The notes below the pieces were generated by a model, which saw only the letters and a list, made by a program, of their open reading frames with translations, was not told where the DNA came from and made no database searches. Positions 39,312 to 50,012 of a stretch of 64,000 bases of DNA are shown one piece after another (the first letter of the stretch is position 1; every line of letters begins with the position of its first letter). This stretch comes from Humitalea sp050632385. GTDB lineage: Bacteria; Pseudomonadota; Alphaproteobacteria; Acetobacterales; Acetobacteraceae. Made by a program: the position numbers and the translations under genes. The DNA lies in NCBI RefSeq assembly GCF_050632385.1, contig NZ_CP192599.1:1426001-1490000 (forward strand), written 5' to 3'.

Positions 39312-40901
39312 ATGACCATCTCCCGCAGGCAATTGGGATTGGGCGCGGCCTCGCTCGGCCTGGCCTCGGCGGCGCCGGCGCTCGGACAGACGGGGCCGAT
39401 CACCATCGCCCTGGCGTCCCGCGCGCCGACGACGCTGAACCCGCAGCAGCCGGGGCCGACCGGGGGGGACAATTGGGGGATCCGCCAGGTCTTCGACCAG
39501 TTGGTGAAAGCGGAGGACGGCACCTTCGCGATACGCCCGCAGGATTTCCAGCCGAACCTCGCCGCGTCATGGGAAAGCAGCGGTGACGCGAAGACCTGGA
39601 CCTATCGGCTGCGGCAGGGGGTGCAGTTCCACAAGGGCCATGGCGAGATGACGTCGGAGGATGTGCTCTTCACCTTCTCCCGCCATCTCGATCCCGCCAT
39701 CGTCACCAACCAGAAAGCGCTCTTCTCCAACATCGCGTCGGTCGAGGCGCCGGATCGCTACACCATCCGCTTCCTGTTGAAGCGGCCGGACCCGCTGTTC
39801 AATGGCAGCGTCGCGACCACGGCCGGCGCCTCCATCCTGTGCAAGAAGGCATTTGAGGAACGCGGCGCGCGCTTCAACCTCGATCCCATCGGGACCGGCG
39901 CCTATCAGGTGGAAAGTGTCAGTCCGACACAAGGCATATTGCTTTCAGCATTCCCGCAGCATTTCGCCGGCGTGGCCGCTTCCCCGCTGATCCGCATTGC
40001 CTTCATCGCGGATACCACGGCGCGGACGCTGGCCTTCGCGTCGGGCCAGGTGGACATGATCGAGGGGGTGCGCGCGCCGGGCTGGATTCCGACCATGCGG
40101 CAGCGCTCGCCCAGCAGCATCTTCGACGCCACGGCACCGGGCAGTTTCAACACGCTGCACCTGAACCTGACGCGGGCGCCGCTGAACAACCTGAAGGTGC
40201 GGCAGGCGATCCGCTTTGCCATCAACAACGACCAGATCGCATCGGCGTTTTCCGGCCTGTCGGTGCCGATGGTCGGGGTCATCGCGCCGCAATTCGCGGG
40301 TTCGGTGACCAAGGAGCAATTGCCGCCGGAGTTGCGCTACGCGCCGGATCCGCGGCGCGCGCGGGCGCTGTTGGCGGAAGCCGGCTTCCCGAATGGTGTC
40401 ACCATTCCCTGCTTCACCAGCCAGCGCGAAGACTATGCCGCGATCATGCTGATCATCCAGGAACAGCTACGTGCCGCCGGCATCAACCTGCAGATGCAGG
40501 TCATCGACCACGCCACCATGCATGCGGAGAACCGCAAGGATCGCAATGCGATGGCGCTGTATTCCTCCAGCTATCCGCCGGTGCCGACGCAGCCGCTGTT
40601 GCAGCAACTGGTGTCCCCGGCCGAGGTGAAGGCGGATGGCTCCGGCGGCGAGAACTACAGCCACTACGGCGTCGCGATTCCGGGCATCGATGCGTTGATC
40701 GAAGAAGCGCAGGACGAGCCGGATTTCGAGAAACGCACGGGCCTGATGCAGGATATCGAAAAGCAGGTGCTGCGCGACCTGCCGCTGCTGGGCATCGTCA
40801 CGCTGTCCTACGTCATCGCGCGCAATCCGCGGGTGGACATCGGCTTTCCGGTGAAGTCCGGCTACGCCTACTGGCCGCTGAACAGGGCCAGGCGTGTTTA
40901 G
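39312..40901 (+). CDS. ABC transporter substrate-binding protein, family 5
   Basis: 529 residues. The signal peptide TISRRQLGLGAASLGLASAA ends ALGQ and has a Tat-like RR. Mature-protein landmarks are LAASWESSGDAKTWTYRLRQ, VQFHKGHGEMTSEDVLFTFS and LKVRQAIRFAINNDQIASAF. It binds a peptide-like, glycoside or opine ligand for the importer encoded next. ATG 39312 lies 47 nt after the enolase-superfamily gene. Its stop is overlapped by the GTG of the first permease (8 nt), fixing the operon structure. Confidence 0.93.
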   Translation: MTISRRQLGLGAASLGLASAAPALGQTGPITIALASRAPTTLNPQQPGPTGGDNWGIRQVFDQLVKAEDGTFAIRPQDFQPNLAASWESSGDAKTWTYRLRQGVQFHKGHGEMTSEDVLFTFSRHLDPAIVTNQKALFSNIASVEAPDRYTIRFLLKRPDPLFNGSVATTAGASILCKKAFEERGARFNLDPIGTGAYQVESVSPTQGILLSAFPQHFAGVAASPLIRIAFIADTTARTLAFASGQVDMIEGVRAPGWIPTMRQRSPSSIFDATAPGSFNTLHLNLTRAPLNNLKVRQAIRFAINNDQIASAFSGLSVPMVGVIAPQFAGSVTKEQLPPELRYAPDPRRARALLAEAGFPNGVTIPCFTSQREDYAAIMLIIQEQLRAAGINLQMQVIDHATMHAENRKDRNAMALYSSSYPPVPTQPLLQQLVSPAEVKADGSGGENYSHYGVAIPGIDALIEEAQDEPDFEKRTGLMQDIEKQVLRDLPLLGIVTLSYVIARNPRVDIGFPVKSGYAYWPLNRARRV

Positions 40902-41832
40902 GACCATCGCGGCGCGCCTGCTGGACGCCGTGCCGACGGTGTTGCTGGTGCTGACGCTGATGTTCGTCACGCTGCGGCTGCTGCCGGGCGATCCGGCGCT
41001 GGTGGTGCTGGGCGATTACGCGACGCCGGAGCAACTGGCGCTGTTCCGCCGCCAGATGGGGCTGGACGTGCCGGTCTGGCAGCAGTTCTTCGCCTTTCTG
41101 TGGAACATGCTGACCTTGGATTTCGGCGCCTCCATGATCACGCAGCAGCCGGTGGTGCAACTGATCGCGGAGAACCTGCCCTTCACGATCGAGCTGACCT
41201 TGCTCGCCACGGCGATGGGGTTGGCGGCGGGCGTGCCGCTTGGCGTGCTGGCCGCGGTGAATCGCGGCGGATGGCCGGATAGTGGCGTGCGGGTCTTCTC
41301 GCTGATCGGCTACGCCATCCCGGATTTCTATCTGGGTGCGCTGATGCTGATCGTCTTCGCGCTGAACCTTGGCTGGTTTCCGATCAATGGCGGCGGCGAG
41401 GGGTTTTGGGACCGCCTGTATCACGCCTTCCTGCCGGCCTTGACGCTGGCCATGGTGAAATCCGCCTTCCTCGGCCGCCTGACCCGGACGTCGCTGCTGG
41501 AGGTGCTGGGCCGCGATTATGTGCGCACGGCACGCGCCAAGGGCGCACGGGAGACACGCGTCATCTACCGCCACGCGCTGCGCAACGCGCTGCTGCCGGT
41601 CACCACGGGTCTGGGGCTCAGTCTGCTGGCGACGCTGTCGGGCTCGGTCGCCATCGAGTTGATCTTCAACCGGCCTGGCATCGGCGAGATGCTGATCAGC
41701 GCCATCGCCAAGCGCGACTATCCCGTCATCCAGGGTGGGGTCGTGATCTTCGCCTTCTTCGTGGTCTTCGTGAATCTTCTCGTGGACCTCGCCTATATCG
41801 TCGTGGACCCGCGTATCCGGGTGAAGGCATGA
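40894..41832 (+). CDS. ABC transporter permease, DppB type, GTG start
   Basis: 312 residues, six membrane spans, with LLPGDPALVVLGDYATPEQL after the first one and the coupling loop RTARAKGARETRVIYRHALR. The GTG at 40894 gives MFRTIAARLLDAVPTVLLVL, the usual DppB beginning, and overlaps the binding-protein stop. Its own stop overlaps the next start as ATGA. Confidence 0.94.
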   Translation: MFRTIAARLLDAVPTVLLVLTLMFVTLRLLPGDPALVVLGDYATPEQLALFRRQMGLDVPVWQQFFAFLWNMLTLDFGASMITQQPVVQLIAENLPFTIELTLLATAMGLAAGVPLGVLAAVNRGGWPDSGVRVFSLIGYAIPDFYLGALMLIVFALNLGWFPINGGGEGFWDRLYHAFLPALTLAMVKSAFLGRLTRTSLLEVLGRDYVRTARAKGARETRVIYRHALRNALLPVTTGLGLSLLATLSGSVAIELIFNRPGIGEMLISAIAKRDYPVIQGGVVIFAFFVVFVNLLVDLAYIVVDPRIRVKA

Positions 41833-42685
41833 GCCTGGAACTGGCGCCGGTTGAACCGCGCTTCGTCGGGTTTCGACTGCTCTTCGCCAAGCCCACGACG
41901 ATCGCAGCACTGCTGGTGGTGTTGTGTTTCATCACGGTGGCGCTGCTGGCACCCGTGATCGCGCCCTACGATCCACTGGCGCAGAGCTATTTGCGCATCA
42001 ACCAGTATCCCTCGATGGAGCATTGGCTCGGCACCGACCAGTTCGGCCGCGACGTGCTCTCGCGGCTGCTGTATGGCGCGCGCAATTCGCTGATCTTCGG
42101 GTTGATCTCGCCGACCCTGGCGGCTGTTGTCGGCACCACGCTCGGGGTCATGGCGGGGTATTTCGGCGGCTGGATGGATCGTGTCATCAGCCGGGTCATC
42201 GACCTGCTGCTGGCGTTTCCGGAATTGCTGCTGGCGATCATGATCTCGGCCGCGCTGGGCGGCGGGTTCTGGAATGTGGTGATGGTGATCGCCATCGCCT
42301 TCGTGCCGGGCTTCGCCCGCGTGGCGCGGTCCTCGACGCTGGCCGTTCGGCAGGAACCCTATATCGAAGCCTCGGTCGCGGTCGGGTTGGGGACCGGGAA
42401 GATCATCCTTCGGCATGTGCTGCCGAACATTTCGGCGCCGATCGTGGTGCTTTCGACGCTGTGGGTCGCCTCGGCCATCAGGCTGGAGGCCTCGCTGAGT
42501 TTCCTCGGTCTTGGCACCCAGCCGCCCAATCCAAGCTGGGGCAACATCATTCGCGATGGGCTGGGCAATATCTTCGGCTCGCCCTGGCCGATCATCGGGG
42601 CGGGGTTCGCCATCACCGTGGTCGTGCTGGCCTTCAACGTGCTGGGCGATGCGCTGCGCGACCTGCTCGATCCGGATACCGCTGG

Positions 42686-42689
<4 letters not shown>
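41829..42689 (+). CDS. ABC transporter permease, DppC type
   Basis: 286 residues with the soluble N-terminus of DppC proteins (SLELAPVEPRFVGFRLLFAK), then APVIAPYDPL, WLGTDQFGRDVLSRLLYGAR and the coupling loop ASVAVGLGTGKIILRHVLPN. It pairs with the DppB-type permease upstream (ATGA overlap at 41829) and overlaps the ATPase gene by 4 nt. In the other peptide-type operon (9-11 kb) this permease is fused to the ATPase; here the two are separate. Confidence 0.94.
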
Positions 42690-43644
<955 letters not shown>

Positions 43645-43648
<4 letters not shown>

Positions 43649-44637
43649 CCGAGCCGCTGCTGCGCGCGGAAAACCTCGGGAAAACCTTCGATGGTGCCGC
43701 GCGGCTGCCGTTTCTGCGCGCTGCCGCCGGGGTGCGGGCGGTGGATGGCGTCAGTTTCAGCATCGGCTATGGCGAGACGGTGGCGGTCGTCGGTGAATCC
43801 GGCTGTGGCAAATCGACGCTCGGCCGGCTTCTGCTGCGCCTGATCGAACCCAGCGACGGGCAGGTGTTCTTCGAGGGGACGGCGATCGGCACGCTGTCGC
43901 ATCGCGCGCTGCGGGATATCCGCCGGCATGCGCAGATGGTGTTCCAGGACCCTTTCGGTTCGCTGAGCCCACGCCGCACCGTGGCCCAGATCGTGGCCGA
44001 ACCGCTGGAGGTTTTTGGCTTGCTCAAGCGCGGCGGGCGCGACCAGGTGGCGGCCTTGCTGCATCAGGTCGGGCTGTCGCCCTCCGCCATGGATCGCTAC
44101 CCGCGCAGTTTTTCCGGTGGGCAGCGCCAGCGCATCGGCATCGCGCGCGCCATCGCCGCCGATCCGAAATTCATCGTGGCGGATGAGCCGGTTTCGGCGC
44201 TGGATGTCTCGGTGCAGGCGCAGATCGTCAACCTGTTGCAGGACCTGCAATCGGCGAAAGGCTTTTCCTACCTGTTCATCGCGCATGACCTGGCCGTGGT
44301 CAGGCACATCGCGGATCGGGTGGTGGTGATGTATCTGGGGCGGGTGGTGGAGATCGGGCCCAAGCGCCAGATCTACGACGCGCCGCAGCATCCCTATACC
44401 CAGGCCCTGCTTTCCGCCGTGCCGGAGCCGGATCCCGATGCGCCGCGCCAGCGCATCGTGCTGGAGGGCGATGTGCCGAGCCCATCGCGCGTGCCGCCGG
44501 GATGCAGCTTCCAGACACGCTGCCCGCTGGCGCAACCGGTCTGCCGGGTGGAGCGGCCGGCGCTGCGCGCGGTGGCCGATGGCCAGAGTGCCGCCTGCCA
44601 TTTCGCCGCGCCGAACCCGATTCCGCTGCGCGGCTGA
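43645..44637 (+). CDS. Peptide-type ABC transporter ATP-binding protein (OppF/DppF)
   Basis: 330 residues. Walker A GESGCGKSTLG, Q-loop VFQDPFGSLSPRR, signature SGGQRQRIGIARAI, Walker B FIVADEPVSALD, and the C-terminal CSFQTRCPLAQPVC motif. An insertion between the first strand and the Walker A region (DGAARLPFLRAAAGVRAVD) is common in OppF. Last gene of the five-gene operon; the convergent hflX stop is 39 bp away. Confidence 0.95.
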
Positions 44638-44676
44638 GCGGAGGCAGCGCCGGATGTCGCCCCTGGCCGCGCAGCC

Positions 44677-46038
44677 TCAGTTCGCGGCAAGGCTCCGTCG
44701 CAGCCGCGTGATGGCGCCGGGCAGGCCGCGGACCTTCAGCACCCGGCCGGTTTCGTCGTAATCCTCGGACAAGACCCGCGCGCTGTCATAGACCTCGCCG
44801 ATCAACCCTTGTTTGGCATAGGGCAGCACCAGCACATCCTCCACCATCGCCGCCTCGAAGAATGCGATGATGGTGTCCCGCAGCGCGCTCACATCCTCGG
44901 GCGCGTGGGCGGACAGCAGGATCGCGTCGGGATGTTTCTCGATCAGGGCGGCGCGCCCGGCGGCGACCACCCGGTCCATCTTGTTCAAGACCAGGCGGGA
45001 CGGCACCACATCCGCCCCGATCTCGCGCAGCACGCTGCGGCTCACCTCCAACTGCGCCTCATAGGTCGGGTCCGACGCGTCGACGACGAACAGCAGCAGC
45101 GAGGCCTCCAGCGCCTCCGCCAGGGTGGAGCGGAAGGAGGCGACCAGGTCGTGCGGCAATTGCTTGATGAAGCCGACCGTGTCGGAGACGAGCACGCGGG
45201 GCCTGGTCTCCGGCTGCAGGGTGCGGACGGTGGTGTCGAGGGTGGCGAAGAGCTTGTCCTCCACCAGCACCTGGCTGCCGGTCAGCGCCCGCATCAGGGA
45301 TGACTTGCCCGCGTTGGTGTAGCCGACCAGCGCCACCCGCAACTGGTCGCGCCGGGCGGAGCGGCGCTGGTCGCTGTCGCGCTGCACCGCTTCCAACTGA
45401 TCCTTCAACTCCGCAAGCCGGTCGCGGATCTTGCGGCGGTCGAGGTCGAGCGTGCTTTCGCCCGCGCCCGGCCCCTGTTGCCGTCCGCCGCCGCCCGAGG
45501 ATTCCCGCAGGCGGGGCGCCACGTATTTCAGGCGCGCCATCTCCACTTGCAACTTCGCCTCACGCGTATTGGCGTGGCGGTGGAAGATCTCGACGATGAC
45601 CCCGGTGCGGTCGAGCACCTGGGCGCCGGTGGCGCGTTCCAGGTTGCGGATCTGGCTGGGCGACAGCTCATGGTCGACGATGACGAACTCGGGCTTGCGG
45701 GCCGCGTCGCCATCGGGCGCCGGGGTGGGCGTCGCCTCGGCGGCCCCGTCGAACCGCAGCCGGGCCTTGGATTTCGGCGGCGGTGCCATCGAGCCGACCA
45801 GGCCGGTGCCGCCCGTGAGCGCCGCCAGTTCCGCCAGCTTGCCGCTGCCCAGCAGCGACCCCGCGCCGGTGCCTTCGCGGCGCTGCGACACCGTGCCCAC
45901 CACCTCGTAGCCCAGGGTCTTCACCAGGCGTCCCAGCTCCTCCAGGCTGGCTTCATGCGCGATGTCATCGACATCCGGCGTCTGGATGCCGACGAGGATG
46001 GCGAGGGGGATAGGGGGCTTGGTCTGCATGGCGGTCAC
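44677..46038 (-). CDS. hflX: Ribosome-associated GTPase HflX
   Basis: 453 residues. The HflX N-terminal domain contains GSGKLAEL (the ATP-binding glycine region) and FVIVDHELSPSQIRNLE with DRTGVIVEIFHRHANTREAK, followed by the helical ESSGGGGR linker and a coiled helix. The GTPase domain has G1 GYTNAGKSSL, G3 DTVGFIKQLPHDLVASFRST and G4 NKMD. HflX splits stalled 70S ribosomes under stress. ATG 46038 or 46029 (MQTK) are both possible starts. A proline- and alanine-rich insertion (ATPTPAPDGDAARK) is unusual. Unlike in many relatives, hfq is not adjacent. Confidence 0.95.
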   Translation of the reverse strand: MTAMQTKPPIPLAILVGIQTPDVDDIAHEASLEELGRLVKTLGYEVVGTVSQRREGTGAGSLLGSGKLAELAALTGGTGLVGSMAPPPKSKARLRFDGAAEATPTPAPDGDAARKPEFVIVDHELSPSQIRNLERATGAQVLDRTGVIVEIFHRHANTREAKLQVEMARLKYVAPRLRESSGGGGRQQGPGAGESTLDLDRRKIRDRLAELKDQLEAVQRDSDQRRSARRDQLRVALVGYTNAGKSSLMRALTGSQVLVEDKLFATLDTTVRTLQPETRPRVLVSDTVGFIKQLPHDLVASFRSTLAEALEASLLLFVVDASDPTYEAQLEVSRSVLREIGADVVPSRLVLNKMDRVVAAGRAALIEKHPDAILLSAHAPEDVSALRDTIIAFFEAAMVEDVLVLPYAKQGLIGEVYDSARVLSEDYDETGRVLKVRGLPGAITRLRRSLAAN

Positions 46039-46094
46039 CTAGCATGGTTCGCGCCGAAGCTTGCAGCGCCCCTATCTTCCTCCCCCCTTCCGAA

Positions 46095-47813
46095 TCAGTG
46101 GGCGCGGCGTGCGCGCCCCTTCATCAGTGCTCCCGATGCGACGAAGACCAGCAGGGCGGCGAGTTGCAACACGCCGACGACCGCGGTCTTGGGGCTGATT
46201 TCCAGCCGGATGTCTTCCCACATGCGGATCGCAAGGGTGGTGCCACGCGGGGAACTCAGGAACAGCCCGATGATCAGGTCGTCGAAGCCGCTCAGGAAGG
46301 CGAAGAGGAAGGCGGTCGCGAAGGAGGCCGCCAGGAGCGGCAGCGTGACCGTGCGGAAGACCGTCATGGGCCCGGCGCCGAGGCTGGCCGCGGCACGTTC
46401 CATGTCGCGGTCGAAACGCCCCAGGGCGGAGACAAGGATGATCACGACATACGGCAAGCCGGTGACCGCATAGGCGATCCAGAAGCTCGCCGGATGCCCG
46501 TTCAATCCGACGGTGACGAAGGTGAAGAACAGGCCGAGGCCGATGACGATATGCGGCAGGATCATCGGCGATACCGCCAGCAGCCAGAGCAGCCGTCGCC
46601 CGCCGAAGCGCCCGCGCGCCAAGGCGAAGGCGAAGGGCGTGCCCACGGCCAGCGCCGTTCCGGCGGCGGCGGCGGAAATCCACAGGCTGAACCACCCGGC
46701 CTGCAGCCAGTTCGAATCCTGGAAAAAGGCCACGAACCAGCGCCAGGAATAGCCCGGGGGCGGAAAGACGAGGTAGGGCGCGCTGCTGAAGGCGATGACC
46801 ACCACCACCACCATCGGCGCCAGCAGGAAGACCATCACCGCGATGCCATGCGCCCAGAGAAGCGGCACGGCGACAGGTGCCAGCGCTTCGCCCAGCCGCG
46901 CCGCGAAGGGCGCCAAGCCCGCGCCGCGCCCGGGGCGCAGGCCCGCCGCACCGGCACCCCGGATCCGCGTGGCCGGCCCGTCCTCGTCAAGCGGCACGAT
47001 GCGCCGGCGCAGCAGCATCAGCAGCGCGGCGGCCAGCGCCAGCAGAAGACAGGACAGCGCCGCGGCCACGTCGAATTCGGCCAGCGTGGAGACACGCACC
47101 TCGATCGCCTGGGCCAGCAGATAATCGCCCGGTGCGCCCAGCAGCGCGGGCGTGATGTAGAAGCCGAGTGCCGAGAGGAACACCAGCGCCGAACCCGCCG
47201 CCAGGCCGGGCAGCGACAGCGGCAGGAAGACGGTGGCGAAGACCGAAGCGGCCCCCCCGCCCAGGCTGGCGCCGGCACGCAGCAGCGCCGGGTCGATCCG
47301 GCGCATGGTGGCATAGAGCGGCAATACCATCATCGGCAGCAGGATCTGGACCATGCCGACATAGCTGCCGAAACTGTTGAAGACGAGGCGGAGCGGATCG
47401 TCGATCAGCCCGAGGGACATCAGCGTCCGGTTCACCAGCCCGCCGCCGCCCAGGATGGCCACCCAGGCATAGGACCGGATCAGGATGCTGGTCAGGTAGG
47501 GCACCGCGACCAGCGCCATGATGACCCCGGCCCATCGCTGCGCACGCGTGGCGATGAGATAGGCGAAGGGATAGCCGATCGCCGCACAGATCAGCGTGAC
47601 CAGGCAGGCCGTGGACAGCGTGCGCAGGAAGATGTCGAGGAAGATGGGCTGGCCGAAGATCTCCGCATAGGCGGCCAGGCCGAACCGGCCGGCGCGGTGC
47701 AGGCTTGTCCATACCACCATGCCGAGGGGGGCGAGGTAGCCGACCGCCAACAGCAGCAGCACGGGCAGCAGCATCGCCACCCGCCCGCGCGCTTCCCGCA
47801 TCGAACCGCTCAT
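46095..47813 (-). CDS. Fused double permease of a polyamine-type ABC importer
   Basis: 572 residues, equal to a PotB-like half (about 1-290) joined to a PotC-like half (about 310-572). Each has six membrane spans and its own coupling loop: LLRAGASLGGGAASVFATVF and ERAAASLGAGPMTVFRTVTL. Normally these are two genes. ATG 47813 (MSGSMREARGRV) is preferred over the longer frame. It follows the binding protein by 13 nt. The fusion resembles the single-chain double permeases of iron and thiamine importers, yet the sequence is spermidine/putrescine-like. Confidence 0.85.
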   Translation of the reverse strand: MSGSMREARGRVAMLLPVLLLLAVGYLAPLGMVVWTSLHRAGRFGLAAYAEIFGQPIFLDIFLRTLSTACLVTLICAAIGYPFAYLIATRAQRWAGVIMALVAVPYLTSILIRSYAWVAILGGGGLVNRTLMSLGLIDDPLRLVFNSFGSYVGMVQILLPMMVLPLYATMRRIDPALLRAGASLGGGAASVFATVFLPLSLPGLAAGSALVFLSALGFYITPALLGAPGDYLLAQAIEVRVSTLAEFDVAAALSCLLLALAAALLMLLRRRIVPLDEDGPATRIRGAGAAGLRPGRGAGLAPFAARLGEALAPVAVPLLWAHGIAVMVFLLAPMVVVVVIAFSSAPYLVFPPPGYSWRWFVAFFQDSNWLQAGWFSLWISAAAAGTALAVGTPFAFALARGRFGGRRLLWLLAVSPMILPHIVIGLGLFFTFVTVGLNGHPASFWIAYAVTGLPYVVIILVSALGRFDRDMERAAASLGAGPMTVFRTVTLPLLAASFATAFLFAFLSGFDDLIIGLFLSSPRGTTLAIRMWEDIRLEISPKTAVVGVLQLAALLVFVASGALMKGRARRAH

Positions 47814-47826
47814 GCGGCGCCCCGGA

Positions 47827-48936
47827 TCACCGGCGGGCCGTGACCCAGCGCTCCCATTCCGTGATGGCGCGGCGCAGCCCGGTCTGCCCCGTCGCATCCG
47901 TCGCGTTCCAGAAGGTGTAGTTCTGCACGATCTGCAGGTCCTTCACGGCGGGCGCCGTGGGCAGCAAGGCCGCGCGCTCGGCGGAGATGTGGTTGAAGGC
48001 GAGCCCGTTGGTCGGCCCGTATGTGATGATGTCGGAGAACCGCGCCTGCGGCTCGGGCCGGCTCATGAAGGCGATGTACTTTTGGGCATTCTCCGCATTG
48101 GCGGCGCCGCGCGGAATGGCCCAGCCGGCCCATTGCAGGATGCCCTGGTTCCAGCTCTTGCCGATCCGCGCGCCCTGGTCGTTCGCACCGTCGATGCGCC
48201 CGTTCCATGCGCTGCCGATGGTGGCCTGGCGATCGACCTGGAGCTGGACGGATTCCGCGCCATTGGCCCACCACTTCACCACCTCGGGCCGCACCCGGTC
48301 CAGGCTGCGCAGCGCGCGTTCCCAATCGATCGGATACAGGTCCTCCGGCTTCACGCCGTCGGCGAGCAGCGCGATCTCATAGCTCGCGCCATCCGCGGCA
48401 TTGGCACCCGCTGCCAGGGTGCGGCGACCGGGGAAGTCCCGTGCGTTCCACACATCGGCCCAGCTCTGCGGCGCACGGGTTCCGGCGCGCTGCGTATCAA
48501 AGGCGATCACCATGGAATAAAGCATGGCGGGGACGTAGAACCGTGCCGTCGGGACCACGGTGTAGCCGGCCCGGTCGCGCTCGCTCCAGAAGCCGTAGTC
48601 GATGGCCTGCAGCAGGCTGTCCTGCTCGAAAGCCGCCATCGAGCCGCCGGAGATATTGGCGACATCGTGCTTCGGCGCGCCGGCCAGGATCGCGGCGCGC
48701 TGCACACCGGCGGTGACGCCCGCCTGGTGGATCACGCGGATCCCGGTCTCGCGCTCGAAGGGGTCCGAATAGGCGATGCGCTGCGCGTCACCCATGGTGC
48801 CGCCGCCGAAATGCACGATGACACTGCCGCTGCCGCGCAGGCTGTTCTGTGCGATGGCGGGCAGTGCCAGGCTGGCGCCACCAAGCGCCGTGGCGGCGAG
48901 AAGGCGGCGGCGAGGGAATTCCTTCGACATCATCAT
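47827..48936 (-). CDS. Extracellular solute-binding protein, spermidine/putrescine-like
   Basis: 369 residues. ATG 48936 (first of MMMSKEF) follows AAAGGAC; SKEFPRRRLLAATALGGASL is a Tat-like signal ending PAIAQ. The mature part begins SVIVHFGGGTMGDAQRIAYS and includes FERETGIRVIHQAG, PKHDVANISGGSMAAFEQDS and WANGAESVQLQVDRQATIGS, a pattern of the type 2 periplasmic family of PotD/AfuA type. Ligand: a small cationic or polar amine compound is likely, but the acidic residues that grip polyamines cannot be assigned confidently. Encoded between the ATPase and permease genes. Confidence 0.88.
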   Translation of the reverse strand: MMMSKEFPRRRLLAATALGGASLALPAIAQNSLRGSGSVIVHFGGGTMGDAQRIAYSDPFERETGIRVIHQAGVTAGVQRAAILAGAPKHDVANISGGSMAAFEQDSLLQAIDYGFWSERDRAGYTVVPTARFYVPAMLYSMVIAFDTQRAGTRAPQSWADVWNARDFPGRRTLAAGANAADGASYEIALLADGVKPEDLYPIDWERALRSLDRVRPEVVKWWANGAESVQLQVDRQATIGSAWNGRIDGANDQGARIGKSWNQGILQWAGWAIPRGAANAENAQKYIAFMSRPEPQARFSDIITYGPTNGLAFNHISAERAALLPTAPAVKDLQIVQNYTFWNATDATGQTGLRRAITEWERWVTARR

Positions 48937-48947
48937 GTGTCCTTTCG

Positions 48948-50012
48948 TCATTGCGGGCCGGGGAGGGGGAAGATCCGGCCGGTCTTGGGATGAAAATGCA
49001 GGCTGGCGGCATCGCCCGGCCGCCAGAGAGGCCCGGCGGCACCGGCCTCGACCATGATGCGATGGCCCGCCGCTTCGACCAGGACACTCTGGCGCGGGCC
49101 GCCGAATGCGGCTTCCAGAACGCGGCAGGGTTCCCCATCGGGCGTGCCGGCGGCGTGCAGGGTCATGTGTTCCGGCCTGATCGCCAGGACATGGCCGTCC
49201 CGCGGCGCGGCGCTGTCCTCGGCCAGCACCTTGGCCAGGTCCGAGGTGAAGCCGCGCAGTCGGCCACCCGCGATGGGCAGGAAATTGCTGCGGCCGATGA
49301 AGCCGGCGACAAAGGCATCCGCCGGTGCGCGATAGAGTTCGGCCGGCGTGCCGAGTTGGCAGAGGCGCCCCTCGTTCAGCAAGGCCACGCGGTCCGCCAT
49401 GGACAGCGCCTCCTCCTGGTCATGCGTCACCAGGATGATGGTGGCGCCCAACTCCCTGTGCAGCAGGCGGATTTCCATCTGCATGTGTTCGCGCAGCTTC
49501 TTGTCGAGCGCGCTCATCGGCTCGTCCATCAACAGCACGGCGGGGCGGAAGATCATCGCGCGCGCGATGGCGACGCGCTGCTGCTGGCCGCCGGAGAGTT
49601 GATCCACGCCGCGCGCGCCATAACCCTCCATCTTGACCAGCGCCAGGGCCTCATTCACGCGACGGGCAATCTCCGCCGCCGGGACGCCGCGGCGACGCAG
49701 GGAATAGGCCAGGTTCTCGGCGACGCTCATGTGCGGGAACAGCGCATAGCGCTGGAACACCATGCCGATGTCGCGCTGGTGCGGCGGCAGCCGGTCGATG
49801 CTGCGCCCGCCGATGCGGATGCTGCCGGAATCCGCGGCCTCGAAACCCGCCACGGCCATCAGGATGGTCGTCTTGCCCGATCCGCTTGGCCCAAGCAGCG
49901 CCATGAACTCCCCGGGGCGGACCGTGAGGGAGACACGATCGAGTGCGACGACCTTGCCGAAGCTCTTGCTGAGCGCCTCGATCTCGACGGACTGGCCAGC
50001 CCCCTCCGCCAT
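48948..50012 (-). CDS. Polyamine-type ABC transporter ATP-binding protein (PotA type)
   Basis: 354 residues. Walker A GPSGSGKTT, Q-loop VFQRYALFPHMSV, signature LSGGQQQRVAIARAM, Walker B VLLMDEPMSALDKK, switch His in LVTHDQEEALSMADR. The C-terminal TOBE-like region begins near FIGRSNFLPIAGG. The ATG at 50012 overlaps the M24 gene stop. It energises the fused double permease encoded two genes later. Confidence 0.93.
   Translation of the reverse strand: MAEGAGQSVEIEALSKSFGKVVALDRVSLTVRPGEFMALLGPSGSGKTTILMAVAGFEAADSGSIRIGGRSIDRLPPHQRDIGMVFQRYALFPHMSVAENLAYSLRRRGVPAAEIARRVNEALALVKMEGYGARGVDQLSGGQQQRVAIARAMIFRPAVLLMDEPMSALDKKLREHMQMEIRLLHRELGATIILVTHDQEEALSMADRVALLNEGRLCQLGTPAELYRAPADAFVAGFIGRSNFLPIAGGRLRGFTSDLAKVLAEDSAAPRDGHVLAIRPEHMTLHAAGTPDGEPCRVLEAAFGGPRQSVLVEAAGHRIMVEAGAAGPLWRPGDAASLHFHPKTGRIFPLPGPQ

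Noticed and set aside
46044..47843. Plus-strand frame of 599 codons rich in Gln, Arg and Gly
   Set aside because: Antisense to the fused polyamine-type permease, which has clear membrane spans and coupling loops.
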